64,000 nucleotides of DNA from NCBI GenBank assembly GCA_022821645.1, contig JAJEDE010000012.1, forward strand, positions 112,004 through 176,003. Reading direction: 5' to 3'. How positions within the stretch are numbered: the first letter of the stretch is position 1; each line of letters opens with the position of its first letter. The position numbers and the translations under genes are program-made. Origin of the DNA: Chloroflexota bacterium. Lineage in GTDB: Bacteria; Chloroflexota; UBA11872. This document shows positions 55,534 to 63,727 of this stretch, piece after piece. Below the pieces are notes generated by a model. It did not search any database. It saw only the letters and a program-made list of their open reading frames with translations, and was not told the origin of the DNA.

Positions 55534-55914
55534 GGTGGCCAAGGTCAAATCGGGCCGCCTGACGAGTACTTCAGGATTGCAACTCGGGAAAGACTTGCTG
55601 GCGGGAGGGAATGGTTACGCAATCGGACGGTATCGGACCACGGACGCTTGGAACGGCTATGGGCGCATTCTTCAGACGGACGACGCGGCTCAAACTGTCC
55701 ACAGAATCCACAGCGACCAGCATCCACAGTTGCTGTACATAACCCCAGCATAAGCCCACAGCGCCCGGTAGCCCGCGTCGGAGAAATTGCAGGAACTGCC
55801 GGAGCGCGGGCACGGGCGTCAAGCGGTTATCCACAGTAACGGCTGGCAAATCGCCGTTACCTCTGGCGAATGCGAGGTTCCCGGAGCCTCCGCGCGTTGC
55901 GGGTGGCGCCGTCC
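55534..55914. other. rplI-dnaB spacer with DnaA-box cluster
   Basis: A 380-base noncoding stretch between two minus-strand genes. It holds one perfect TTATCCACA at 55827-55835 and related TCCACA sites at 55696-55703, 55705-55712 and 55721-55728, all in the same orientation, with a TGTACATAA between. Candidate origin or DnaA-controlled promoter. No gene is convincing here. Confidence 0.5.
55696..55835 (-). promoter_or_regulatory. Cluster of DnaA-box-like sites
   Basis: Read on the minus strand: TGTGGATAA (exact consensus), TGTGGATGC, TGTGGATTC and TGTGGACAG. The last three are within 33 bases of each other. Such spacing and uniform orientation are typical of DnaA-binding regions. No AT-rich unwinding element longer than a few bases was noticed. 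Confidence 0.5.
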
Positions 55915-56448
55915 CTACCGTCCGAGCACGGAGACGCCGAAATCCTCTTCCGTCTCCTCGGCCTCGTCTTCAGGGACCGGTTCGGGCTCTTCTTCCTGTT
56001 CCACGACGTCCAGCATCACCGAAGCCTCCAGGCCGGCGGCCAGGCGAACCGGAACGAGGTAGCGACCAAGCGAGCGGATGGGGCTGTCGATCTGGATGAG
56101 GTGCCGGTCGACTTCGGCGCCGTGCTGCTCCAGCAGGGCGGCGGCCACGTCGCGGTTGGTGATCTGCCCATGCATCCGGCCCTGCCCGCCAACCTGCACC
56201 TGAATGCTCAGCGTGACGCCCTGGATCATGTCTGCCAGGTGCTGGGCTTCGCGACGCGCCTTCTCTTCGCGACGGTCCTGAAGTTCCGACTGGAACTGCG
56301 CATCGTCCAGTCGCTGCTGCGTGGCGTGCACGGCCAGCCGACGGGGCAGCAGGAAATTGCGCGCATAGCCGGCGGCTACTGACCGAACGTCGCCGATCTC
56401 GCCCACGTTGGGCACGGATTCCAGCAGTACCACTTGAACGTCAGCCAT
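55915..56448 (-). CDS. rplI: Large ribosomal subunit protein bL9
   Basis: 177 aa. The N-terminal VQVVLLESVPNVGEIGDVRS then VAAGYARNFLLPRRLAVHAT is diagnostic of bL9; the C-terminal domain follows a long helix. It carries an acidic extension (EQEEEPEPVPEDEAEETEED) beyond the usual 150 residues. Part of the 50S subunit. Lies 37 bases after rho. Confidence 0.93.
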   Translation of the reverse strand: MADVQVVLLESVPNVGEIGDVRSVAAGYARNFLLPRRLAVHATQQRLDDAQFQSELQDRREEKARREAQHLADMIQGVTLSIQVQVGGQGRMHGQITNRDVAAALLEQHGAEVDRHLIQIDSPIRSLGRYLVPVRLAAGLEASVMLDVVEQEEEPEPVPEDEAEETEEDFGVSVLGR

Positions 56449-56485
56449 CGGTCACTTGCCCCCTACTCACACACGCTGAGCGACG

Positions 56486-57862
56486 TCACCGGGATGCGTC
56501 ACTCAGCGATGCGAAGAATTCCTTGTTGGTTGCCGTCCGCTTCATGCGGTCGAACATGAGCTCGGTCGAGTCGTAGGCATCGTGCGGATCGAGGGCGTTG
56601 AGCATACGCCGCAACGTCCAGAAGTACTTGAGGCCCTCGGCGTCCAGCATCAACTCCACGCGCCGGGTACCGGAGCTCAGCACGTTGACGGCGGGGAAGG
56701 TGCCGCGTTCGGCCAGCCGGCGATCGAGCATTAGTTCCCAGTTGCCGGTGCCCTTGAACTCCTCGTAAATCACCTCGTCCATGCGGCTGCCGGTCTCGAT
56801 AAGGCAGGAGGCGATGATGGTGAGGCTGCCGCCGCCATCGATGTTGCGGGCCGCGCCGAAGAACCCCTTGGGCGGATACAGGGCCTGGGGCTCGATACCG
56901 CCCGAGAGGGTGCGGCCGCTGGAGGGCTGGACGAGGTTGTAGGCGCGGACGAGGCGGGTGACGCTGTCCAGCAGGATCATCACGTCCTCGCCGCTCTCCA
57001 CCATGCGCTTGGCGCGGGCGGAGGTTAGTTCGGCGACGCGGGTATGGCTGCGGGGCTGCTCGTCGAAGGTGGAGCTGATGACCTCGGCGCCTTCGACGCT
57101 GCGTTGCCAGTCGGTGACTTCCTCCGGCCGCTCGCCGATCAACGCCACGATGACGCGCACATCGCTGTAGTTGTTCAGCACCGAGCGCGCCAGGCGCTTC
57201 ATGAGTTCGGTCTTGCCGGCCTTTGGCGGTGACAACACCAGGCCGCGCTGGCCGCGCCCAATGGGGGCAATGATGTCGACGATGCGGGAGGTGAGTTCGG
57301 TGGCGGAGTATTCGAGCACCAGCTGCTCGTTGGGAAAGATGGGGACCATGCGCTCGAACTGGGGTCGGGCGCTGGCCTTGTCCGGGGTCAGGCCGTTGAC
57401 CGCCATGACCCGGACGAGGCCGTGGTAGCGGTCGTGCTCGCGCGCAGGCCGCACGTGGCCGCTGACGTGGTCGCCATTGCGCAGCGCAAAGCGGCGCACC
57501 TGGGCCTGTGAGACGTAGACGTCGTCGGGCCCCGCAAGCCATCCCAATTCGCGCCGCAGAAAGCCGTAGCCCTCGTCCATCAACTCGAGGTTGCCCTCGA
57601 GGAACAGCGACCCGTCCTTCTCGGATCGGGCCTGAAGGACCATGTTGACCAGGGCGTCCTTAGTCAGATCGGCGGAGCCGTTGACGTCAATTTCGAGCTC
57701 GGTCGCCAGCGCCCGCAACTCTTCCATGGGCTTGGCTTCCAGTTCAGCCAGTTCGCGGTCCGGATCAGGCTGCACCTGGCGCGGACGACGAGGGCCACGA
57801 CGGTTACGGCCGGAGCGACGCGGACGGCGATAGCCGCCGGAGCGTCCGCTGGGATCAGACAT
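56486..57862 (-). CDS. rho: Transcription termination factor Rho
   Basis: 458 aa from the ATG ending at 57862, chosen because GGAGGAGG lies just upstream; an in-frame ATG 33 bases earlier lacks this. An Arg-rich N-terminal extension ([18 protein letters not shown]) precedes the RNA-binding domain ([28 protein letters not shown]). P-loop [16 protein letters not shown] near 225, then [15 protein letters not shown] and the Q-loop area [17 protein letters not shown]. It terminates transcription by translocating on RNA. Confidence 0.94.
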   Translation of the reverse strand: MSDPSGRSGGYRRPRRSGRNRRGPRRPRQVQPDPDRELAELEAKPMEELRALATELEIDVNGSADLTKDALVNMVLQARSEKDGSLFLEGNLELMDEGYGFLRRELGWLAGPDDVYVSQAQVRRFALRNGDHVSGHVRPAREHDRYHGLVRVMAVNGLTPDKASARPQFERMVPIFPNEQLVLEYSATELTSRIVDIIAPIGRGQRGLVLSPPKAGKTELMKRLARSVLNNYSDVRVIVALIGERPEEVTDWQRSVEGAEVISSTFDEQPRSHTRVAELTSARAKRMVESGEDVMILLDSVTRLVRAYNLVQPSSGRTLSGGIEPQALYPPKGFFGAARNIDGGGSLTIIASCLIETGSRMDEVIYEEFKGTGNWELMLDRRLAERGTFPAVNVLSSGTRRVELMLDAEGLKYFWTLRRMLNALDPHDAYDSTELMFDRMKRTATNKEFFASLSDASR

Positions 57863-58148
57863 TCGAGCCTCCTCCACGTCGCGCCGGGCGTTCAAGCTCG
57901 GCTGGAGGTCGCGGCCGGGACCGCAATGTGTACGAAATCACGGGCTGGTACTGAATTCGAGGCCCTGACATCGGGGCGTGCGAGCCCACGCAGGAACGGA
58001 AAACAACCTGGTGGCTCGGAAAAGTGACCGGCCGCTGGGCAAGCGCCGTGCGGCCAACTGCCTACCTGAGAACGCTAGCACCGGGGGATTTTGAGTGTCA
58101 AGCGGGGCGGCGGGCTATCGGTTCAGGGCAGGGTAGGGAGTTGGGGGC

Positions 58149-58769
58149 TTACCAGCCGGACGGCTTTGTGATCGTGCGACTGCCATGGACGACGACGTTG
58201 GGTAGCTGGGAGTCGCGAAGGACATGACGCCTTCGCCTGCTGATCGGCACCAGAAAATCGGCAGCTTGCCGGAGGTCTCGACTCGGGTACCGTCGATTTC
58301 CGTCCGGATGACGATTGAGCACGGGCGCCGCCACCCCCACGCGAACCCCGAAGCGCTCCCGCACCAATTCGATCGGGTGGGTCAGGTCCGAATCGTTAGA
58401 TATGACCAGCGCCGCCTGGTACTCGCGGTCGAACGCATCCAGGAGCAGATACGAGGCGAGATTGACATCCGACCCTTTTTCTCTGGGCGGCTGGCCAGGG
58501 GTTTGCAGAAACGATCCATAGTGAATCGAGAGGTTCGGAATCGTCTTGATGGCGCGTAGATACGCTTGTTGGCGTTCCGGGGAAGCCGGATCACGCGTCG
58601 ACGGCAGGAGCTCCGCCGTGAAGTAGCGGATTCGCGTGACCGTGTTCCAGGGCATGAGTAGGCGGCGACTGAAAGCGAGCAGGTCCAGCCACTTGTACTG
58701 CCGGCCACGTAGCGCACCGTAGTACAGGTTGAAACCGTCCACGTAGACGTTGGTCCGCAGATTACTCAC
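58149..58769 (-). CDS. NYN-domain (LabA/DUF88-like) predicted ribonuclease
   Basis: 206 aa from GTG 58769; a TTG at 58808 would add 13 residues that overlap the terminator region. NYN signatures: NVYVDGFNLYYGAL at the start, EKGSDVNLASYLLLDAF near 95 and AALVISNDSDLTHPI near 115, giving the acidic PIN-like active site. Family members cut RNA; some serve in RNA turnover or defence. No partner gene is adjacent. Confidence 0.8.
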   Translation of the reverse strand: MSNLRTNVYVDGFNLYYGALRGRQYKWLDLLAFSRRLLMPWNTVTRIRYFTAELLPSTRDPASPERQQAYLRAIKTIPNLSIHYGSFLQTPGQPPREKGSDVNLASYLLLDAFDREYQAALVISNDSDLTHPIELVRERFGVRVGVAAPVLNRHPDGNRRYPSRDLRQAADFLVPISRRRRHVLRDSQLPNVVVHGSRTITKPSGW

Positions 58770-58806
58770 GACTGGGTGGTTCGGGGTGTGGCAGCAGTTG
58801 CGCCGC

Positions 58807-58835
58807 AAAAAAGCACCGCGCCGTTAAGGGCGCGG
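58807..58835 (-). terminator. Rho-independent terminator on the minus strand
   Basis: Perfect stem with CCGCGCC (58816-58822) and GGCGCGG (58829-58835) around a GTTAA-type loop; read on the minus strand it is followed by TGC and TTTTTT (58812-58807). It would end transcripts coming from the PLP-enzyme gene before the NYN gene. Confidence 0.75.
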
Positions 58836-58837
58836 CG

Positions 58838-58987
58838 CACCCGGCCAGCGAACCGAACCGGGGAGGTGTGCTTCTATGTTCGGCGACTTCATTCAGCCAG
58901 TCAAGCCTCGTTAGGGTCAGCGCAGCTAGCGCAAAGAGCCCACCAGATTCGGTGCGGCCCGCCCGGCCGGCGAACCAAACCGGGGTG
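58838..58987. repeat. Pair of similar hairpin elements
   Basis: Two copies of a stem CCCGG/CCGGG enclosing CC(A/G)GCGAACC(G/A)AA, at 58840-58862 and 58962-58984, each preceded by a GCG-rich GGTGCGGC-like stretch and followed by GGG(A/T)G. They lie between the PLP-enzyme stop and the terminator. They could be a duplicated structured RNA or a dispersed repeat; no riboswitch class I know fits. Confidence 0.45.
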
Positions 58988-59113
58988 ATCATGTCCACTG
59001 TCCGCGCCGCGGTTTTCCTTTCGATCTGAAGGCGACGCGTGTTCGGTACTTGTCTGGGCTCGGTGGTCCCACGTAGGGGACGACTCAGCCGTTCCAGATC
59101 GTGGCTGATCGAA

Positions 59114-60208
59114 TCAGGTGAATTTGCCGCGGGCGGCGATGGGCCAGATGTCCACGACTTCGTCGTCCTGGATGACGTAGAGGGTGTCGTGGAGGTTGAA
59201 GGTGGTGCAGCCGTGCCAGGGGGTGACCTTCAGGCGGTCGCCGGGTTGCAGATCGGGCGCTCCGTCGTGCAGGGCCAGGCTGCCGTGTTCCTCGGAGAGG
59301 CTGAGGAGCTCGACTCCCGGCGGGTCTTCCACCAGCGGCAGGCCGCCGGGCTCGAAGGCCATGGACTTACGGCCGATGTCCAGCACGGCGCGGCCGGGCG
59401 CGGGGGTGCTGACGACGCTGGACAGGATCCACATGGCCTGCTCGAACGCGTGACCGGCGTGCGGACGAAAACCGACATCCATGGTGACGTAGGTGCCGCA
59501 TTGCAACTCGGTCCAGCCGTCGATGGCGCTGGTGATATCGAAGGTGTTGGTGCCGCCGCCGGTGACCTCGCGGATTTCCAGGCCGGCGGCTTCGCAGGCG
59601 GCCTTGGTCTCGATGACGGCCGCCAGGGAGCTGTGGGCAGCAGCCTGACGCTCGGCGCGGTCCACGATGCCGACCGCGTGGCCCTCGTAGCCCATCAGGC
59701 CCACGAGGTCCAGGCCGGGGGCGGCATCAATCTGCTTCGCCAGGGCCAGGGCAGGTTCACCGGGCAGGACGCCGCAGCGGTTCATGCCGACCTCGATCTC
59801 AATGACGATGCCAAGGGTGACGCCGCTGGCGACGGCGGCCTCGGACAACTCGCGCACGTTACGCGCGTCGTCCACGGCAACGGCGACTCGAGCCCGGCGA
59901 GCGAGATTGCAGAGCCGCGCGATCTTGATGGGGCCGACGACCTGGTTGGCGATCAACACGTCGCCAACGCCGCCGTCCACCATGGCCTCGGCCTCGCCGA
60001 CCTTGGCGCAGGTGACGCCGGGCGCGCCGGCTTCGATCTGCATGAGGGCGATGCCCGGCGTCTTGTGGTGCTTGACGTGGGGCCGTACGTGCACACCTGT
60101 GCCGTCCAGGTGACGCTCCATGACCTGGATGTTGCGCCGTACCAGGTCGAGGTCGATCACGGCCGCCGGCGTGTCGATGTCGGCTAGCGTGCGGGGGGTG
60201 GCGGTCAT
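59114..60208 (-). CDS. PLP-dependent D-threonine aldolase / D-serine dehydratase-like enzyme
   Basis: 364 aa from the ATG ending at 60208, with AAGGAG upstream. The alanine-racemase-like barrel starts LADIDTPAAVIDLDLVRRNI; the PLP lysine lies in RPHVKHHKTPGIALMQ near 47, and TCAKVGEAEAMVDGG follows. The C-terminal metal site PWHGCTTFNLHD is typical of the DSD1/D-threonine aldolase group. It acts on D-beta-hydroxy amino acids, but aldolase and dehydratase cannot be separated by eye. A terminator lies downstream. Confidence 0.82.
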   Translation of the reverse strand: MTATPRTLADIDTPAAVIDLDLVRRNIQVMERHLDGTGVHVRPHVKHHKTPGIALMQIEAGAPGVTCAKVGEAEAMVDGGVGDVLIANQVVGPIKIARLCNLARRARVAVAVDDARNVRELSEAAVASGVTLGIVIEIEVGMNRCGVLPGEPALALAKQIDAAPGLDLVGLMGYEGHAVGIVDRAERQAAAHSSLAAVIETKAACEAAGLEIREVTGGGTNTFDITSAIDGWTELQCGTYVTMDVGFRPHAGHAFEQAMWILSSVVSTPAPGRAVLDIGRKSMAFEPGGLPLVEDPPGVELLSLSEEHGSLALHDGAPDLQPGDRLKVTPWHGCTTFNLHDTLYVIQDDEVVDIWPIAARGKFT

Positions 60209-60300
60209 GGATCGGCTCCTTGGAGTTCGAAGCGGGCGGCGCTCGCCTGTCAGACTGGACCAGCCGCCGCCGGGCGGCAACCCCGCATGAGACGAAGGCC

Positions 60301-60591
60301 GTGCACGTAGGGACGCTGGAGGTGGGGCTGGCGGTTCACGCCGCGCAGTCGCTGAAGGACCGGCGGCGCTCAGTGGAGTCGCTGAAGCGACGGATTCGCA
60401 ACACTTTCAACGCCGCCGTGGCCGATCTGGACGGCGATCCAATACCTGGTCGGGCGCGGATTGGCGTGGCCTGCGTGTCGAATGATCCGCGGCGGCTGGA
60501 CGCGCAGATGCGGGCGATCCTGGAGTTCATCGAGCGCGTGCACCTGGACCTGGAAGTGACCGACGACCAGATCGAGATCATTCACCTGTAA
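60301..60591 (+). CDS. DUF503 family protein
   Basis: 96 aa from GTG 60301, matching the usual DUF503 length; an ATG at 60220 would add 27 residues without family resemblance. VHVGTLEVGLAVHAAQSLKD, then RRRSVESLKRRIRNTFNAAV and acidic end TDDQIEIIHL fit the family (YlxP-like). The ferredoxin-like fold is known; the function is not settled, with links to translation factors in other genomes. Confidence 0.82.
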   Translation: MHVGTLEVGLAVHAAQSLKDRRRSVESLKRRIRNTFNAAVADLDGDPIPGRARIGVACVSNDPRRLDAQMRAILEFIERVHLDLEVTDDQIEIIHL

Positions 60592-61003
60592 CGCGCTCCG
60601 CGGCTAGCGGCTAAACTGGACGCGGATACAGGCGGTGGTTCGGAGGTGAGACGGCGGCAATAGCCGCTCTGCCAGGCGACTGGCGGGGCTTGGAGGTTTG
60701 CCGTTGCCGCTTGAAGCGCTGCTGGGAATCGTTGCTTTTGCTGGTCTCTTCATGATGTGGGCCGTTATTCCGGCCCGCCTTCGGAAGCGATAGCCCAGGG
60801 TTCTTCCCCGACGAAGGCACCGCAATGTTGCGAGTTGGGCACAGACAGCCCAAGCCTGCTCGATGACACCGAGCCTGGGACGCCGCCGGAGCACCCGAAC
60901 CACCGCCTGCTCCGGAGCTTGAGTCCCCCGGTCCACCGTCGCCTACGTCAGCGTGCGCTGCATCCCTGAGCACGCCTTAAGTTGCCGCAGGGGCCTTTGC
61001 AAT
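60592..61003. other. Intergenic region with one possible small gene
   Basis: About 410 bases between DUF503 and the second Fe-ADH, which converge. It contains the candidate 29-aa membrane peptide at 60704-60793. The rest (60800-60990) shows no conserved structure or coding pattern. Confidence 0.4.
60704..60793 (+). CDS. Possible 29-aa single-span membrane peptide
   Basis: TTG at 60704, seven bases after a perfect GGAGG, opens MPLEALLGIVAFAGLFMMWA then VIPARLRKR and a TAG. A hydrophobic helix with a positively charged tail is the classic layout of bacterial small membrane proteins. A second TTG at 60698 is too close to the GGAGG. Support is only the signal and the composition. Confidence 0.4.
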   Translation: MPLEALLGIVAFAGLFMMWAVIPARLRKR

Positions 61004-62176
61004 TCAGTCCGTGAAGATTCCCTCCAGCAATCTGGTGAGTTCGTCCGCATCCGGTTGCACGGGGCTGTTGTTGGCGACGGGGGTGTTGGTGAGGGTGGCG
61101 GCGGCTACGTCGGGGAGCCAGGAGCGTTGGACGCCGACCTCTTCCAGCCGAGTCGGCAGGCCGACCTGGTCCACCAGGCGCTCCATCACGGCCACGGCCG
61201 CCTCAGCTCGCTCCGCTGCGCCCGACACGTCGGATGGGACGCCCAGCGGGTCCGCCAGTTCGGCCATCAGGGCTGGATTCTGCTCGGCGGCCAGGCGCAT
61301 GACGGGCAGCAGGCAGAGGGTGTTGGCGACGCCGTGGGGGATGCCGGCGCGGGCGCCGATGGCGTGGGCCAGGCCGTGGACCAGGATGACGCCGGCGTTG
61401 GCGAGGGTGTACCCGGCCTGGAGGCAGGCGTAGGACATCTGGTCGCGGGCTTCGCGATCGGTGCCGTCGGCCACGGCGCGGGGCAGGAACTCCAGCGTGC
61501 GGCGTATGGCGTCGGCGGCGGGCTGACGGGTGTGCTGGGTGGCGCGCTTGGTGATGAACGACTCCGCCGCGTGGCAGAAGGTGTCCATGCCGGTGGCTGC
61601 CGTGATGTGTGGCGGGACTGTGTCGGTGAGCGCCGGGTCGATCAGCGCCGTGCGCGGATAGATGTAGGGACTGACGACGGTCAGCTTGTTGGAGCGGTCG
61701 GGCAGCACCATGACGGCGTTGCCGGTGACTTCGGAAGCGGTTCCGGCGGTGGTGGGGATGCTGATGGTGGGGACGCCGGGTTTGCGGACCACCTCGACGC
61801 CGATCCAGTCCTCGGCGCGGCCGCCGTTGGTGACGACGCAGGCGGCGATCTGGGAGGTGTCCATGGCGCTGCCGCCGCCCAGGCCCAGAACCACGGCGGG
61901 GTTGGCCTGGCGGATGGCTTCGGCGCAGGCGTCCACGCTGTCGGTGGGCGGTTCCGGCTCGGCCTCGTCCCAGACGTCGGCGTGGATGTCCGCTTGCGCC
62001 AGCTCGTCGGTGACGCGTTCGACCACACCGGCTTTGACCAGGCCCTGGTCGGTGACGATCAGCACCGGGCCGTCGGCGATGCGGCGCACGTGCTCCGGCA
62101 GCTCGTCCAGGCAGCCGCGTCCGAAGACGACGGTGGGGGTGGTGCGGTAGGTCCAGCGGTCGAGCAGGTTGGCCAT
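61004..62176 (-). CDS. Iron-containing alcohol dehydrogenase (2)
   Basis: 390 aa from the ATG ending at 62176 (MANLLDRWTYRTTPTVVFGR). NAD motif AVVLGLGGGSAMDTSQIAAC near 95, PTISIPTTAGTASEVTGNAV near 140, and metal-ligand regions GMDTFCHAAESFITKRA and LVHGLAHAIGARAGIPHGVA. It belongs to the same superfamily as 52343-53524 but differs clearly in sequence. It is divergent from the Ldh gene with about 80 bases between starts, so a shared regulatory region is likely. Confidence 0.87.
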   Translation of the reverse strand: MANLLDRWTYRTTPTVVFGRGCLDELPEHVRRIADGPVLIVTDQGLVKAGVVERVTDELAQADIHADVWDEAEPEPPTDSVDACAEAIRQANPAVVLGLGGGSAMDTSQIAACVVTNGGRAEDWIGVEVVRKPGVPTISIPTTAGTASEVTGNAVMVLPDRSNKLTVVSPYIYPRTALIDPALTDTVPPHITAATGMDTFCHAAESFITKRATQHTRQPAADAIRRTLEFLPRAVADGTDREARDQMSYACLQAGYTLANAGVILVHGLAHAIGARAGIPHGVANTLCLLPVMRLAAEQNPALMAELADPLGVPSDVSGAAERAEAAVAVMERLVDQVGLPTRLEEVGVQRSWLPDVAAATLTNTPVANNSPVQPDADELTRLLEGIFTD

Positions 62177-62259
62177 GCGATGAGTTTCCGCGGGTGGGCC
62201 GGTCATTATGTCGGGAAACGCCCTACCATGCGCTGGACCGCCGCCGGACGGATCCCCCA

Positions 62260-63300
62260 ATGATCGACCTCAGCATCGACGGCGTCAGCGCCGCCAGTAG
62301 CCGCATATTCGCCGCCGCCGGGGTACCCCGGGACATGGCCGAGCAGCTGACGGTCTGGCTGGTGAACTCCAACCTGTCGGGTCATCCCTCGCACGGGTTG
62401 CAGCGGGTGACGGAGTACGTGCGGCAGATCAAGGAAGGGCACATGGACCCGGCGGCGCGGCCGCGGGTGCACGTGGAGACCGACACCACGGTGGTGCTGG
62501 ATGGGCAGGCGGGGCTGGGGCACTTTGCGGCGGACCGGTTGACGCGGGAGCTGGCCGGGAAGTGCCGGGATTCGCAGATTGCGATGGGCGGGATTATCAA
62601 CGGGCGTCACATCGGGCGGCTGGGCGAGTGGGGCGAGCTGGCGGCGGACCTGGGGGTGGTGCTGTACATGTCGCTGGGGTCCGCGAGCGGCTGGATGACG
62701 TCGACGTTCGGGGCCGCCGAGGGGCGGCTGGGGACGAACCCGATTGCGTTCGGGGCGCCGGGGCTGGAGGGCGATTCGTTCGTGATGGATTTCGCCACCA
62801 GCGCGGCGGCGGAGGGCAAGGTGCGGGTGGCGCGGGATAGCGGGAAGTCGGTGCCGGAGGGGTGGATTCGGGACTCGGAGGGGCGGCCCACCACGGACCC
62901 CAACGAGTTCTACGACGGGGGGACGATGCTGACGTTCGGGGAGCACAAGGGGTCGGCGATCGCGATCATGACGACGCTGCTGTCGGTGGTGACGGCGAGC
63001 GCGGGGGAGGACCTTGGCGAAGGGGCGTCGGTGTTTGCGTTTGCGATTGACGTGGATGCGTTCGGGCGGGGCGATGAGACGCGGAGGCTGATCCAGCATC
63101 AGCTGGAGCGGGTGCGGTCGGCGGCGCCGGCGGAGGGGTTCAGCGACGTGCAGGTGCCGGGGGACTTCGAACGACGGTCGCGGGCGGCGTTGGGGGGCGG
63201 GCCGCTGAAGCTGCCGGGGCCGACGTGGGAAGGGTTCCTGGAGGCGGCGGAGCGGGTGGGGGTTGCGCGGGCGGAGATCGAGGGGTTGGCGCTGGGGTAG
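62260..63300 (+). CDS. Ldh-family (malate/L-lactate/ureidoglycolate-type) oxidoreductase
   Basis: 346 aa from ATG 62260. The non-Rossmann NAD(P)-dependent Ldh fold is shown by LSGHPSHGLQRVTEYVRQIK near 40, GRHIGRLGEWGELAADLG near 115, RLGTNPIAFGAPG near 155 and VMDFATSAAAEGKVRVARDS near 175, with the FGEHKGSAIAIM segment near 225. These enzymes reduce 2-oxo acids or related substrates. Neighbouring Fe-ADH and PLP-enzyme genes suggest a 2-hydroxy/2-oxo-acid pathway; that link is inference. Confidence 0.87.
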   Translation: MIDLSIDGVSAASSRIFAAAGVPRDMAEQLTVWLVNSNLSGHPSHGLQRVTEYVRQIKEGHMDPAARPRVHVETDTTVVLDGQAGLGHFAADRLTRELAGKCRDSQIAMGGIINGRHIGRLGEWGELAADLGVVLYMSLGSASGWMTSTFGAAEGRLGTNPIAFGAPGLEGDSFVMDFATSAAAEGKVRVARDSGKSVPEGWIRDSEGRPTTDPNEFYDGGTMLTFGEHKGSAIAIMTTLLSVVTASAGEDLGEGASVFAFAIDVDAFGRGDETRRLIQHQLERVRSAAPAEGFSDVQVPGDFERRSRAALGGGPLKLPGPTWEGFLEAAERVGVARAEIEGLALG

Positions 63301-63324
63301 CGCGGCGGCGGAAAGGGGCCTCGC

Positions 63325-63373
63325 GTGCGCGGTAAGAGTTTCTTCCAAGAAACTCTTGAGGCTGCGCGGGGTG
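63325..63373. repeat. Palindromic intergenic repeat, copy 2
   Basis: Inverted repeat arms AAGAGTTTCTT and AAGAAACTCTT around CC (63334-63357), flanked by GTGCGCGG before and TGAGG, then a GCGCGGGGTGC tail. Same flanks as 15725-15776, with a T-A to C-G paired substitution in the stem. Confidence 0.6.
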
Positions 63374-63441
63374 CGGTTTTCCGGATGCTGGAGGTGTGTT
63401 GAGCGGCCCGCAGCGCGTGGGGTGAATCGGGGCGGCTCGAC

Positions 63442-63727
63442 CGGAAGACCCTCACCCCAACCCTCTCCCACGGGGCGAGGGATGAAGCGGCGGAGCGGAG
63501 CGGGAAGACCTGCGCTGGGGACGTCCTGGGCCGGGCGATTGCGGCGGGGGGCGGGGGAAGAAGGGGAGAGGGAAGAGGGCAGAGGAGTGAGAGGGGGAGA
63601 GAAGGGCGGGGACGCCGGATCCACTCGGCGAGCTTGGGACAGGTTCTGCCGCTCCGCCAGGAGAGAGACCTTTGTGTAACCCGGGCTTGGTTGCCCGGAA
63701 GACCCCTCACCCCAACCCTCTCCCCGA
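63442..63727. repeat. Two copies of a CCCTCACCCCAACCCTCTCCC element
   Basis: At about 63448-63469 and 63704-63724 the motif is followed by CGGGGCGAGGG or CGAGGAGAGGG, giving a short inverted repeat of the CCCTCTCCC part. GGAAGACC precedes both. This kind of pyrimidine-rich dispersed element is widespread in GC-rich bacteria; function unknown. Confidence 0.6.

Noticed and set aside
58762..58998. Minus-strand frame with repeated WFAGRAG-like residues
   Set aside because: It is translation of the two hairpin elements and the terminator, with no start signal.
59039..60187. Plus-strand open frame (382 codons)
   Set aside because: Antisense to the PLP-enzyme gene, whose barrel and PLP motifs are clear.
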